This document shows, in pieces, positions 17,981 to 25,742 of a DNA stretch of 64,000 bases. The notes below the pieces were generated by a model. The model searched no databases. It was not told the origin of the DNA and saw only the letters and a list, made by a program, of their open reading frames with translations. How positions within the stretch are numbered: position 1 is the stretch's first letter; each line of letters opens with the position of its first letter. Source of the DNA: Synechococcus sp. M16CYN (GTDB lineage: Bacteria > Cyanobacteriota > Cyanobacteriia > PCC-6307 > Cyanobiaceae); NCBI RefSeq assembly GCF_040371545.1, contig NZ_AP029048.1, forward strand, positions 806,001 through 870,000, given 5' to 3'. Made by a program: the position numbers and the translations under genes.

Positions 17981-18878
17981 AGAGTATAATATTAATAGTA
18001 GTACTCATTAAAGTAACACAAAAAATTTAATTTATATAGAAAACTTTTTATAGTTGAATCAAACGTGCCAAAATTTTGCAAGAAATTAAAATATTTTGTG
18101 TAGAAGAGTTTTTTGAAGTTATCAAACTTGATGCTTAGATGAAAAAGATAAATACAGTTTGCTAATAAATTACTGCTTAATCCTCTCTGACTAATAAAGA
18201 TTCACTCTTGTCTTATAGGTATATTTCAATATTTATTACCGCAGCATTTGCATTGAGATATGTTAAATTTTAACTTAAGTTAATTTACATCACATCGATA
18301 ATGCTGTTAAACAAATAACATTTTTCTCACAAAATTTAGAACTACTGAGCAAATAATACAGTATTATAATTGAGAATTGTTTAAGAATTTCACCCATGGT
18401 CAGTCTTTTCTAAGAAACCGTTATGTTCAATAGTGTTTGGTCAATTTTCGCCAACTTAATGGTTGCTGTTGTGATCGCGAGTTATTTGATAGACGTAGTG
18501 AAAAATCTACGTTAATAAAGATAGTTGAAATGTGAGATTAATTTATTTGTATCTTACTTTTAAATAAAACAGATAAACTTTGTAAATACGTTATACATTA
18601 ATTACAAAAGTAATACTTGAGTTTTATGATTAATTAGGTTGTTAGTTAATTCAACTAACAAGATTGAAATGAAGAGATTAAATAAGTTTAATTAAAATAA
18701 TTAAAGAAGTAACGTTCTTTAAAGAAGTAACGCCCTTCTAAGCGAAAACTTTTATCCATCCGCCACCTGCGTGAGAATGAGTAAGCCACCGGCTTTAAAT
18801 AAAATTCTGGCTTAAGTACCTAATGCAGTTAATATCAGTCGCGAGTAGAATTGGGGATAGCGTAGTACCGGAGTAGCA
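17981..18878. other. AT-rich tract after the helicase pseudogene
   Basis: About 900 bases of very AT-rich sequence with frequent stops. I see no further helicase motifs, so the C-terminal part of that gene is gone or unrecognisable. One 30-codon frame with a hydrophobic helix (18423-18515) is listed separately. A direct repeat GAAGTAACG occurs twice close together at about 18707 and 18725. Confidence 0.5.
18423..18515 (+). CDS. Possible 30-residue single-helix membrane peptide
   Basis: ATG at 18423 to TAA at 18513-18515 encodes 30 residues, almost all one hydrophobic helix (SIFANLMVAVVIASYLIDVV) with a basic C-terminus (KNLR). The shape recalls small photosystem or cytochrome b6f subunits, but I could not match it to PsbX, PsbY, PsaM, PetN, PetM or Psb30. 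Its local G+C is higher than the flanks. It may also be chance. Confidence 0.3.
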   Translation: MFNSVWSIFANLMVAVVIASYLIDVVKNLR

Positions 18879-19022
18879 ATGAAAGGTCTTGTCCAATGGT
18901 TCGGCGATGCTTGCGCTTACGCCATGGGCGCTGTTGGCTTGGATGAAAGGCGTCAAGTGCCACCACCAATAGGGGTGCAACCTTACCATGGTATTCCGAT
19001 GAAGCATCGGCACAGAGCTTGA
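18879..19022 (+). CDS. Small protein of 47 residues, unknown function
   Basis: ATG at 18879 to TGA at 19020-19022 encodes a 47-residue product with an N-terminal amphipathic helix (MKGLVQWFGDACAYAMGAVG), then LDERRQVPPPIGVQPYHG and a basic tail MKHRHRA. The helix-then-proline-rich layout looks like a genuine short cyanobacterial protein. The opposite strand has a longer open frame (18795-19091), but its translation is rich in Ser/Thr/His and lacks any domain, so I regard it as a shadow. G+C rises to coding-like values exactly over this ORF. Confidence 0.5.
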   Translation: MKGLVQWFGDACAYAMGAVGLDERRQVPPPIGVQPYHGIPMKHRHRA

Positions 19023-19261
19023 CGTTAACATCACCTTCATTGGTGGTAGTGTTAGGGACACGAGAGCCTGACGCTTCTTGTTCGCAATCAAATAAATTGA
19101 GGTCAGCAGTTCATCTCTTTTAAACCAAGTGATAAGAGGTATCGATGCTTTTGCTCGTCACTAAAGCCACCCCTAATTTTCTATCTAATAAATAAAGTTA
19201 TAGATGGAAATTTCTGTCTGCAATGTAGCTATTCCAAACAGAAATAATTTACATTGGGGCT

Positions 19262-19438
19262 ATGATAGTGAGTGGAAGTGATGCCTGGCTGTCACGCGAT
19301 CTAAATTTCAGTTATGGTTCTTCTCATGCTTCCATCTTGTCAGAGTCAGTTTCATTGCTATTGAGGAGGCGGGGTTTTGATATAATAGGGGTGACTGCTC
19401 AGGAAGGGATGTTTTTAGTGTTCAGATGGTTTGTTTAG
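19262..19438 (+). CDS. Possible 58-residue ORF or fragment
   Basis: ATG at 19262 to TAG at 19436-19438 gives 58 residues: a polar N-terminus (SGSDAWLSRDLNFSYGSSHA), a basic RRRGFDIIGV segment and a hydrophobic end (MFLVFRWFV). It has no stop over 59 codons in a moderately AT-rich setting. I recognise no family. It could be the remains of a longer gene. Support is weak. Confidence 0.25.
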   Translation: MIVSGSDAWLSRDLNFSYGSSHASILSESVSLLLRRRGFDIIGVTAQEGMFLVFRWFV

Positions 19439-19657
19439 TCAAGCAATGGTTGAGTAAATAGAATTTTGGTGAGTTTTAGAAGCAGGTTTGCTGCCTGGGT
19501 GTTCTTGCTCTTCTATCGAACCTACACGCCATCAACGCGTAGTTGAGATCCATTAACGAAGCAGCTATCCGAATTATTTTTGCAATCTTAACAGTGTATC
19601 TGAATCAAATTAGATGGTATTGTGTGATTTAATTATCTAAACTTTAAGTTTCAACTC

Positions 19658-20155
19658 TTACCGATAGTTCTCAAATTGGAGAGGGACATTTAAATCGTCC
19701 TCTATGCTTTTTATAAGTTGAATAGCAGCCTGAAGATCGTCCTTGCTTTTGCCAGTGATCCGTATGCTTTCTCCTTGGATAGCAACAGTTACTTTCTTGA
19801 GTTTGTCGCGCACGCTTTTACTCAGTTGCTTAGCAGTTTCTTGACTTAAACCCTTACGCAACTTCACAACTTGCTGGATCCGGTTACCCCCAACAGACTT
19901 AGGCATCTGGAAGTCAAAGATCTTCAATGAAAGGTTCCTTTTTATGGCTTTTGTCCGCAATATTTCCTCTACAGATTGGAGGGTCATGTCACTGTTGGTT
20001 GTGATCACTAACTCAGTTGCCTCCAACACAATCTCAGTGCTAGAATCCTTTAGATCGTAGCGATTAGACACATCCCGACGCACTTGGTCAAGGGTATTCA
20101 CCAATTCTTGTCGGCTGAAGTCAGACACCACATCAAAGGAGGAAGTGCTGGCCAT
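19658..20155 (-). CDS. yajQ: YajQ family (UPF0234) nucleotide-binding protein
   Basis: The 165-residue protein begins SSFDVVSDFSRQELVNTLDQ, the YajQ signature. It continues with RYDLKDSSTEI and ends with the family C-terminus IRITGKSKDDLQAAIQLIK...LNVPLQFENYR. The length matches the family. Structures of relatives show two ferredoxin-like folds, and some bind cyclic-di-GMP or tRNA; the role in cyanobacteria is unknown. The ATG gives the expected N-terminus. It lies divergent from the MAPEG gene with 56 bases between them. Confidence 0.95.
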   Translation of the reverse strand: MASTSSFDVVSDFSRQELVNTLDQVRRDVSNRYDLKDSSTEIVLEATELVITTNSDMTLQSVEEILRTKAIKRNLSLKIFDFQMPKSVGGNRIQQVVKLRKGLSQETAKQLSKSVRDKLKKVTVAIQGESIRITGKSKDDLQAAIQLIKSIEDDLNVPLQFENYR

Positions 20156-20211
20156 GGCACGCGTTCAGTGTTCCTTCCAGCTTATAAAAGACCGGGAATA
20201 GAGTCCACACC

Positions 20212-20664
20212 TTGTCATTACCACAACTGTTTATCGCTACAAATGCCACACCTTATGCCTGGTCCCTTGTATTGGCGAGTGGAACTGTTCTGGCCAGCAT
20301 TATTCCCCTCGGTCTAGCACGCTCCGCAGCTAACTTTGAGATGAAAGACATGGCTGCTCCAAGGGCTATGTTCAAGCGTTTACCAGCCTGGGGAAAACGC
20401 GCCAGCTGGGCTCACCAGAACAGCCTTGAAGCTTTCACACTCCACGCCCCAGCGGTTCTAATTGCTTTAATCGCAGCACAACACAGTGGCCCCCTTTCAA
20501 CGGGGGCATTCGCAGCGGCTTTTGTGCATCCGGTTCTTCGTCTGATTTATATTGCGACTTACGTTAGCAATATGCCCTTAGCTCGTGGGTTTTGCTGGGC
20601 TAGCGGTTTACTCTGCACTGGCATTCTCTACAGCGAAGGTCTCAAGTTTTTCATCAGCGGCTAG
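20212..20664 (+). CDS. MAPEG family membrane protein
   Basis: A 150-residue protein with four hydrophobic helices. The MAPEG-type signature is visible in KRASWAHQNSLEAFTLHAPAV at about 63-83, where RA--A--N--E----F is typical, and in FVHPVLRLIYIATYV at about 103-117. Family members include glutathione transferases and eicosanoid enzymes, but many bacterial ones have no known substrate. The start is a TTG at 20212, since no ATG occurs before the first helix. The gene ends directly against the convergent DprA-like gene (stop to stop, no gap). Confidence 0.82.
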   Translation: MSLPQLFIATNATPYAWSLVLASGTVLASIIPLGLARSAANFEMKDMAAPRAMFKRLPAWGKRASWAHQNSLEAFTLHAPAVLIALIAAQHSGPLSTGAFAAAFVHPVLRLIYIATYVSNMPLARGFCWASGLLCTGILYSEGLKFFISG

Positions 20665-21183
20665 TCAATCGAAGTAGAGCAAACTCACAATCTTGCCCAT
20701 CTCTTCCGCGGTACGTGCACTAGCCAGTAACGTCTCGCTATCGTGAAATGCCAGACATATGAGTTGATCACAACGACTAATGATTTCTTGATTGCAAAGA
20801 CTGCTAGCCATCGGTAGAGGCAAATCGTCTTGTTCAGTTTTTTCGACGAGATGTAGCACTCTCTCAAGTAAATCCCGAATTTCTACAGCTTGCCGATCCA
20901 AGCTCTGAGGCAGTAACACTGTGAGCTGCGATGGATCCACCTCTAGTACACCTCGAATCACAGCAGCATTGACACCCTGTGATCCAGACGTAATCAAAGA
21001 GTGACCTTCCTGGACGAGCGAGCGAGCCACCAATTCGACGAGATGAATTGCAACCACTGGCACGTGTCTACTACCGAGAATGGCGATCTTCCTCTTTCCC
21101 TTGTCTTGTAAAAGCGCCAGTTCTTGCGCCAGCGTGTCTACCCGATCAAGGGACGGCAGATCCAGTGACTGACTCAAGAACAA
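20665..21183 (-). CDS. DprA/LOG-like Rossmann-fold protein
   Basis: The 172-residue protein has a Rossmann-type nucleotide-binding pattern: KIAILGSRHVPVVAIHLVELVARSLVQEGHSLITSGSQGVNAAVIRG, recalling the first part of DprA/SMF (GSR, then SGGA-G-D). It lacks the DprA C-terminal winged helix and the N-terminal SAM domain, so it is probably not a competence recombination mediator itself. Small DprA-like proteins of this length occur across cyanobacteria with unknown function. It follows the Pta-N-like gene by 31 bases on the same strand and is probably co-transcribed. Confidence 0.72.
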   Translation of the reverse strand: MFLSQSLDLPSLDRVDTLAQELALLQDKGKRKIAILGSRHVPVVAIHLVELVARSLVQEGHSLITSGSQGVNAAVIRGVLEVDPSQLTVLLPQSLDRQAVEIRDLLERVLHLVEKTEQDDLPLPMASSLCNQEIISRCDQLICLAFHDSETLLASARTAEEMGKIVSLLYFD

Positions 21184-21214
21184 CCTGCCTAAATTACCCA
21201 GAAACTAGCAACCA

Positions 21215-22312
21215 TTAGACATTATGAACAGTCAAGTTCAGAGCCGAAAACAGTCGATTTAATTGGCAATGCTCCTCCACAAGGCGAAAAGCATAGGTGG
21301 CTTTTACTGCCTCATGCAAACGCACATGACCGAAGGCCTGCTCAATTACCTCCACTGCGGTTAGGGTATCTTGATTGACTTTAAGCAACGGGATATCTAG
21401 TTCTTCCGCACGATTAATGAGCTGCGGCAAGGGTTCTCCTACACCAGTAAGAATTAAACACTGCGTTGAAGCCTCTAATGCAGCCAACTGAATATCGGTG
21501 CGATCAGCGCCTGTTACAACTGCCATATTTCGTCGCCTTCGAAAAAATTCCATGGCAGAGTTCACATTCATCGCACCAATACTCAATGTTTCCACCAGCA
21601 GTTCTTGTCGTTCCTGACAACAGATTACTTTGGCTTTTAAACGTCGTACCAGCTCACTTACGGTGACACTGCGTAACAACGGCGACCGAGGCATTACACC
21701 AAGCACAGCAAGGCCGAAAGCCTCAAGCGTGGGCACAACTTGATGCTTCAAATTGTTTACTTCCTGCGGTGTAACGGCATTCAATACCACGCCAACAAGG
21801 TGACTTCCAAGAGACTGCTTTGCGGCAAGGAGAGGCTCGACGCTAAGGCTATCCTGCCATAAATGCACAAGTACGACTTTTGCTCCTAAACCTTTTGCAA
21901 GTTGCGGGAGGCTTAGGCCATAAAGGAAACCCTCATGCAAACTTCCTGCACACTCGAGTAGAGTTAAGCCTTCATAGGCGGCCACTTGTTGACAGAGCTG
22001 CTCAAATCTCTCCCCAGCATCCAACTGACCAAGCCCGAGACGACTTGTAACTGTTACAGGAGAAATTAAATGAAGGGATGGAATCAGACGATCTGCTTCA
22101 AATCCAAGGGTGTCGCCGATAAAACGCACGTCGTCATCAATCAACGGCTGCGGAATAGGTTCTTTGCTCGCATCCCAGTCCAGACTTGTGGCTAGGGGTT
22201 TGCCAAAACGAATCGCATGACCGGATTGGCTGAGCCGCTGAGCAATGCCCAAAACAAGAGCAGACTTACCACTGAACGGCTCACACGATCCGATCAGCAG
22301 AGTCGTTCCCAT
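21215..22312 (-). CDS. BioD-like/DRTGG phosphotransacetylase N-terminal-type ATPase
   Basis: A 365-residue cytoplasmic protein. The N-terminus MGTTLLIGSCEPFSGKSALVL contains a modified P-loop (EPFSGKSA) of the dethiobiotin-synthetase-like fold. A DRTGG-type regulatory domain fills the C-terminal half (VVTGADRTDIQLAALEASTQ, about 263-282). This architecture corresponds to the N-terminal, non-catalytic part of long phosphotransacetylases (COG0857). The phosphotransacetylase catalytic domain is absent. Function is unknown. It leads a two-gene unit with the DprA-like gene. Confidence 0.78.
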   Translation of the reverse strand: MGTTLLIGSCEPFSGKSALVLGIAQRLSQSGHAIRFGKPLATSLDWDASKEPIPQPLIDDDVRFIGDTLGFEADRLIPSLHLISPVTVTSRLGLGQLDAGERFEQLCQQVAAYEGLTLLECAGSLHEGFLYGLSLPQLAKGLGAKVVLVHLWQDSLSVEPLLAAKQSLGSHLVGVVLNAVTPQEVNNLKHQVVPTLEAFGLAVLGVMPRSPLLRSVTVSELVRRLKAKVICCQERQELLVETLSIGAMNVNSAMEFFRRRRNMAVVTGADRTDIQLAALEASTQCLILTGVGEPLPQLINRAEELDIPLLKVNQDTLTAVEVIEQAFGHVRLHEAVKATYAFRLVEEHCQLNRLFSALNLTVHNV

Positions 22313-22338
22313 GAATCGCGTCTTAATCGCTTGTAAAT

Positions 22339-22524
22339 CTAGATGCCTACTCTCCCTTCCTTGCTAATTCGTGAAACGGCGCGTGCCAAAAGAAACTCTG
22401 TATAGATTGAATTCCAGTTCCTACTGGGAATAGACAAACCACCAGCCAGGTCAACGACTGATGTATCAGGAAAGAGTATGGGAGTACCGAATCGAGCACG
22501 GCGACACTCCTCCGTAACTCCAGT
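22339..22524 (-). pseudogene. Start-less 61-codon reading frame, probable gene remnant or non-canonical start
   Basis: On the minus strand a frame from just after TAA (22525-22527) to TAG (22339-22341) reads TGVTEECRRARFGTPILFPD and then TSVVDLAGGLSIPSRNWNSI, then YTEFLLARAVSRISKEGRVGI. It is protein-like throughout, with a convincing C-terminal helix. However, it has no ATG, GTG or TTG near the beginning; the first TTG is internal (GLS). Either the N-terminal part was lost, or an ATT/GTT-like start is used. I cannot name the family. It lies 26 bases upstream of the BioD/DRTGG-like gene on the same strand. Confidence 0.45.
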
Positions 22525-22729
22525 TTAATGGAAATACATGCTCTCTGGATTTCTTTTGCAAGACGTTTTTACTGCTAAACATTAACTCTGCGGAATCTGC
22601 AACATCATCTTCAACTCATCTGATTTTGTTGAACCAATGTGGTGGGAGGAAGAGATAATTACCTAAAAGTGTTATTTGACGAAGCGCAACGGTCTCAGAA
22701 TCATTTTAAGAGTACTTCAGGTTGGAAAA

Positions 22730-23461
22730 ATGACTCGGCTTAAGCAATCTTCTTTTAAAGACCGCTGCATCGGCATCACCGGTGCAAGGGGCACTCTTGG
22801 TCGTGCTTTTGCTCGTAGTTTTCGTGCCGGCGGAGCCGAGGTTGTTGGTTTCACTCACGGTACGCCTCCATCGGAAGACGATAAAATGGGACCAAACTAT
22901 TGGATTTCTTGGAGTTGTGGCAATGAGGCCGCTCTCGACCATGACTTCGCACGGCTTGACGTGCTAGTGGTGAATCATGGCATCAATCCTCATGGTGCCC
23001 AGAGCATTGAGGATGTGAATAAGACCTTGGAGGTGAATGCCCTGAGTAGCTGGCGTCTTATGCAGAGGTTCGATCAGATCAGTCAATCTCTGCCTAAGGA
23101 CAGGCCTAGAGAAATCTGGATCAACACTTCTGAAGCAGAAATACAGCCTGCCATAAGTCCTGTCTACGAACTTTCCAAACGGCTTTTAGGTCAACTTGTC
23201 AGCCTCCGTGGAGCTACTCTGGATGCAATTAGTCGAGATAGGTTAATTATACGGAAGCTAGTCTTGGGTCCCTTCCGGTCAGATCTCAACCCAATCGGAT
23301 TGATGGAGGCCGATTTTGTTGCGAGTCAAGTGTTATGGCAAGCCAGCCGGGGAATGCGTTTGATCATTGTCACCCCGAACCCAGTAACCTACATACTGAT
23401 GCCTCTTACCGAACTAGGGCGTCGGCTATACAGCCAAATACTTAATCATTCCGGTCGGTAA
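22730..23461 (+). CDS. Short-chain dehydrogenase/reductase family protein
   Basis: From the ATG at 22730 the product is 243 residues. [29 protein letters not shown] near the N-terminus is the TGxxxGxG-type nucleotide-binding turn, followed by [14 protein letters not shown] (NAG-like motif). A Tyr-x-x-x-Lys pair appears in [12 protein letters not shown] (about 161-172). INTSEAEI replaces the usual Ser region. Cyanobacterial relatives are annotated as SDR proteins, some fused to sterol-desaturase-like domains; substrate is unknown. An upstream extension to 22676 adds a basic peptide that looks spurious. The gene overlaps the convergent map by 20 bases. Confidence 0.82.
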   Translation: MTRLKQSSFKDRCIGITGARGTLGRAFARSFRAGGAEVVGFTHGTPPSEDDKMGPNYWISWSCGNEAALDHDFARLDVLVVNHGINPHGAQSIEDVNKTLEVNALSSWRLMQRFDQISQSLPKDRPREIWINTSEAEIQPAISPVYELSKRLLGQLVSLRGATLDAISRDRLIIRKLVLGPFRSDLNPIGLMEADFVASQVLWQASRGMRLIIVTPNPVTYILMPLTELGRRLYSQILNHSGR

Positions 23462-24287
23462 GAATTTCGCAGCCGTCACTGGTCACTAAGACTGTGTGTT
23501 CCCACTGCGATGATAGTTCTCCATCCTGGGTCACCACCGTCCATCGATCTCGAAGAGTGCGGCACGCTTTGCTACCTGCATTGAGTATCGGCTCGATCGC
23601 CAAGGTCATACCAGAACGCAGCTTCAAATTGGGAAGCTCATCAGTCCGAAAATTGAACACAGACGGTTCTTCGTGAAGGTTACGCCCGACGCCGTGACCG
23701 GTGTAATCCTCTACTACGCTGAAGCCATTGGCTTTGACATGATCTTCTACTGCCCCTGCGATGTCGAGGAGAGTGTTACCTGCCTTGACCTGGCTAATTC
23801 CAGCCATCAACGACTCGTGCGCTACACGATTGAGGGTTTGCGCTCTAACAGAAGAATCGCCGACACAGATACTAACGCAGCTGTCACCGTGGTATCCCTC
23901 GAAACACGCACCGGTATCCACCTTGAGAAGGTCACCTTTGTGAATCACGCGCTTCGTGCTTGGAATGCCATGTACAACTTCATTATTGATACTTGCGCAG
24001 ATGCTTGCAGGAAACCCGTGATAACCCTTGAAACTAGGAATGGCCCCCATTTCAAGGATTCGACGCTCGGCGAAAATATTAAGGTCACCTGTGGTTTGGC
24101 CCGGCTCCACCATTGCCATGATCTCTCGTAGCACCGTGGCAACGATCTTGCTGGCTTGACGCATGATCTTCACTTCACGAGTCGACTTAATTTCGACCCC
24201 GCGGCGTTGTTGAATACGCGGTCCAGCAGCAATAGTTCGACCCTGAGATGCCTGAGTGGTGGCTAGCAAGTCGGCAAAGAGATTCAT
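23442..24287 (-). CDS. map: Methionine aminopeptidase, type I
   Basis: Removes the N-terminal methionine from nascent proteins using two metal ions. All ligands are visible: Asp in [16 protein letters not shown] (both Asp positions), His in [12 protein letters not shown], Glu in [10 protein letters not shown] and Glu in [10 protein letters not shown]. The 281-residue length includes a 35-residue N-terminal extension ([18 protein letters not shown]...) ahead of the catalytic domain, as seen in other cyanobacterial Map proteins. It overlaps the convergent SDR gene at its 3' end and is divergent from a small membrane protein gene. Confidence 0.95.
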   Translation of the reverse strand: MNLFADLLATTQASQGRTIAAGPRIQQRRGVEIKSTREVKIMRQASKIVATVLREIMAMVEPGQTTGDLNIFAERRILEMGAIPSFKGYHGFPASICASINNEVVHGIPSTKRVIHKGDLLKVDTGACFEGYHGDSCVSICVGDSSVRAQTLNRVAHESLMAGISQVKAGNTLLDIAGAVEDHVKANGFSVVEDYTGHGVGRNLHEEPSVFNFRTDELPNLKLRSGMTLAIEPILNAGSKACRTLRDRWTVVTQDGELSSQWEHTVLVTSDGCEILTDRND

Positions 24288-24331
24288 TGGCCAGCTCTAT
24301 ATACGTCACGCTATCAACAGCATGCATTCCG

Positions 24332-24625
24332 ATGCAGTTCATGACATTGCTTGTGCGCGTGCGCAAACTTCACCAACGCATTGCTCCCTTTGTTCTGCTG
24401 CCTTTGCTGGTAACCGTGTGCTCTGGTGTGAGTTATCGACTCGCCCGTGATTGGTTTGGGGTTAGTCGTGAGCAAGTTCATTGGTTGATGGCACTACATG
24501 AAGGCGAGTGGTTAGGACCCAATCTCGAGCCTGTCGTGGTATTTATGAATGCGGTTGGGCTACTCTGGATGCTGGTTACGGGCTTAATACTTTTGCTTGG
24601 ACGCTGGCGTCGGCAGGTAGACTGA
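24332..24625 (+). CDS. Small PepSY-TM-like membrane protein
   Basis: From ATG 24332 the product is 97 residues with two transmembrane helices (about 16-33 and 73-91). The pattern [22 protein letters not shown], followed by [20 protein letters not shown] and [14 protein letters not shown], resembles the PepSY-associated TM family with its conserved H-R near the first helix and LH-G between helices. Function is not known; relatives are linked to iron reduction or peptide transport. An ATG nine bases later (24341) is also possible. It is followed 29 bases later by rplS on the same strand. Confidence 0.68.
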   Translation: MQFMTLLVRVRKLHQRIAPFVLLPLLVTVCSGVSYRLARDWFGVSREQVHWLMALHEGEWLGPNLEPVVVFMNAVGLLWMLVTGLILLLGRWRRQVD

Positions 24626-24654
24626 AATCTCTTGGTGATATACGCGGAGCTGGG

Positions 24655-25107
24655 ATGGTGGCCAATCTAGAGGACATCGCGGTGACCGAAGAAGGCAATC
24701 AAGAAAAACCTACGACAACCAAGGCAATGCCTACGGCACACTCCAACAAGCTTTGTGCAGAGCAGCTGATTCGCCAATTCGAAAGCGAGCAGCAAAAGGT
24801 AGACCTCCCTGAGATCTATGTTGGCGACACCGTTCGGGTTGGTGTTCGAATTAGCGAAGGCAACCGGGAGCGGGTTCAGCCTTATGAAGGTGTGGTTATT
24901 TCCAGTCGTCACGGTGGGCTGAAGCAAACCGTCACAGTTCGCCGAATTTTCCAGGGAATCGGCGTTGAGCGGGTATTCATGTTGCACAGTCCACAGGTGG
25001 CTTCCATAAAGGTTGAGCGGCGCGGTAAAGTGCGTAGGGCGAAGCTTTTCTATCTGCGAAAACGGGTGGGTAAGGCCACCCGTGTTAAGCAGCGCTTCGA
25101 TCGTTGA
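24655..25107 (+). CDS. rplS: 50S ribosomal protein L19
   Basis: L19 sits at the 30S-50S interface. The conserved body starts at [20 protein letters not shown] and ends [14 protein letters not shown], with [20 protein letters not shown] and [16 protein letters not shown] between. From the ATG at 24655 the product is 150 residues, about 35-40 longer than the E. coli protein because of an acidic, Thr-rich N-terminal extension ([18 protein letters not shown]). Marine Synechococcus L19 proteins carry similar extensions. A longer frame to 24508 would overlap the previous gene and is not supported. Confidence 0.97.
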   Translation: MVANLEDIAVTEEGNQEKPTTTKAMPTAHSNKLCAEQLIRQFESEQQKVDLPEIYVGDTVRVGVRISEGNRERVQPYEGVVISSRHGGLKQTVTVRRIFQGIGVERVFMLHSPQVASIKVERRGKVRRAKLFYLRKRVGKATRVKQRFDR

Positions 25108-25168
25108 GGTTTCGGCCTCAGTTCAACCCAATGGTTAACACAATGTTGGCTGAGGAGCTCATTGTCTT

Positions 25169-25241
25169 GCGTCGTTAGTTCAGTTGGTAGAACGCAGGTC
25201 TCCAAAACCTGATGTCGGGGGTTCAAGTCCTCCACGGCGCG
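25169..25241 (+). tRNA. trnW: tRNA-Trp (anticodon CCA)
   Basis: The cloverleaf can be drawn. Acceptor strands GCGTCGT and ACGGCGC pair with one G-T wobble, the discriminator is G (25241), and the D-loop is AGTTCAGTTGGTAGAAC. The anticodon stem-loop has CCA at 25202-25204, and the T arm has GGTTCAAGTCC. The CCA tail is not encoded. Confidence 0.95.
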
Positions 25242-25277
25242 TCCGATGACCTTTCGTACAGTTTCCCGGTTCTGAGT

Positions 25278-25466
25278 ATGGAGTTGGATCTTCAACCTGG
25301 TGATGTGGTAAAGGTGTTGGAGTCAGCCGCCCTCGGCTGGGTTCGCGCCCGTGTGATTCGCGTCAAGTCAGGTGGTCGCGTAGTTGTGCAAAGTGATCAG
25401 GGTCGGGAATTCACCGCCCGTGGCAATCAAGTTCGATTAATCGAACCCGCTGGATTCCGTCCTTAA
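25278..25466 (+). CDS. Small conserved protein, 62 residues, SH3-like beta pattern
   Basis: From ATG at 25278 the product is 62 residues: MELDLQPGDVVKVLESAALG, then WVRARVIRVKSGGRVVVQSD, then a short tail ending IEPAGFRP. The alternating hydrophobic pattern with turns at PGD, SGGR and DQGRE suggests a small beta barrel like an SH3 or KOW fold. The function is unknown; similar short ORFs occur in marine picocyanobacteria. A longer frame starting inside the tRNA-Trp gene (25212) is implausible. Confidence 0.7.
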   Translation: MELDLQPGDVVKVLESAALGWVRARVIRVKSGGRVVVQSDQGREFTARGNQVRLIEPAGFRP

Positions 25467-25540
25467 CGTTGGCCACTCACGTAACCATTACGGCATTGTT
25501 TTTATCTGGGAATTGGCAGTTCAACCCCATCCCACACAAA

Positions 25541-25605
25541 CCCTCCTGTTGACGGAGGGCCGTGCGGCGGTTGATACTGACCTGGTCGCTATTGCGACGC
25601 AGGTC
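25541..25605 (+). terminator. Two consecutive hairpins before tRNA-Asp
   Basis: Bases 25541-25546 (CCCTCC) pair with 25554-25559 (GGAGGG). Bases 25579-25589 pair with 25595-25605 around a TATT loop with one bulge (GACCTG-GTCGC / GCGAC-G-CAGGTC). The second hairpin is followed by AGGTTCTTCTGG, a weak T-rich stretch. They probably end the transcript of the 62-residue protein, or they form a structured RNA of unknown role. Confidence 0.45.
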
Positions 25606-25646
25606 AGGTTCTTCTGGGCGCGTCTTGGAGTAACCGAATCAGGCCT

Positions 25647-25720
25647 GGGACCGTAGTTCAACCGGTTAGAGCACCGCCCTGTCACGGCGGAAGTTGCGGG
25701 TTCGAATCCCGTCGGTCCCG
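25647..25720 (+). tRNA. trnD: tRNA-Asp (anticodon GTC)
   Basis: Acceptor GGGACCG pairs with CGGTCCC, with discriminator G at 25720. The D arm is AGTTCAACCGGTTAGAGC, the anticodon loop has GTC at 25681-25683 within a CCGCC/GGCGG stem, and the T arm is GCGGGTTCGAATCCCGT. All standard elements are present. It lies 22 bases before gltX. Confidence 0.97.
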
Positions 25721-25742
25721 TTCCCTTGAACTCAATACTGCG

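Noticed and set aside
18795-19091. 98-codon minus frame
   Set aside because: Opposite to a more protein-like 47-codon plus ORF; composition is unlike a folded protein.
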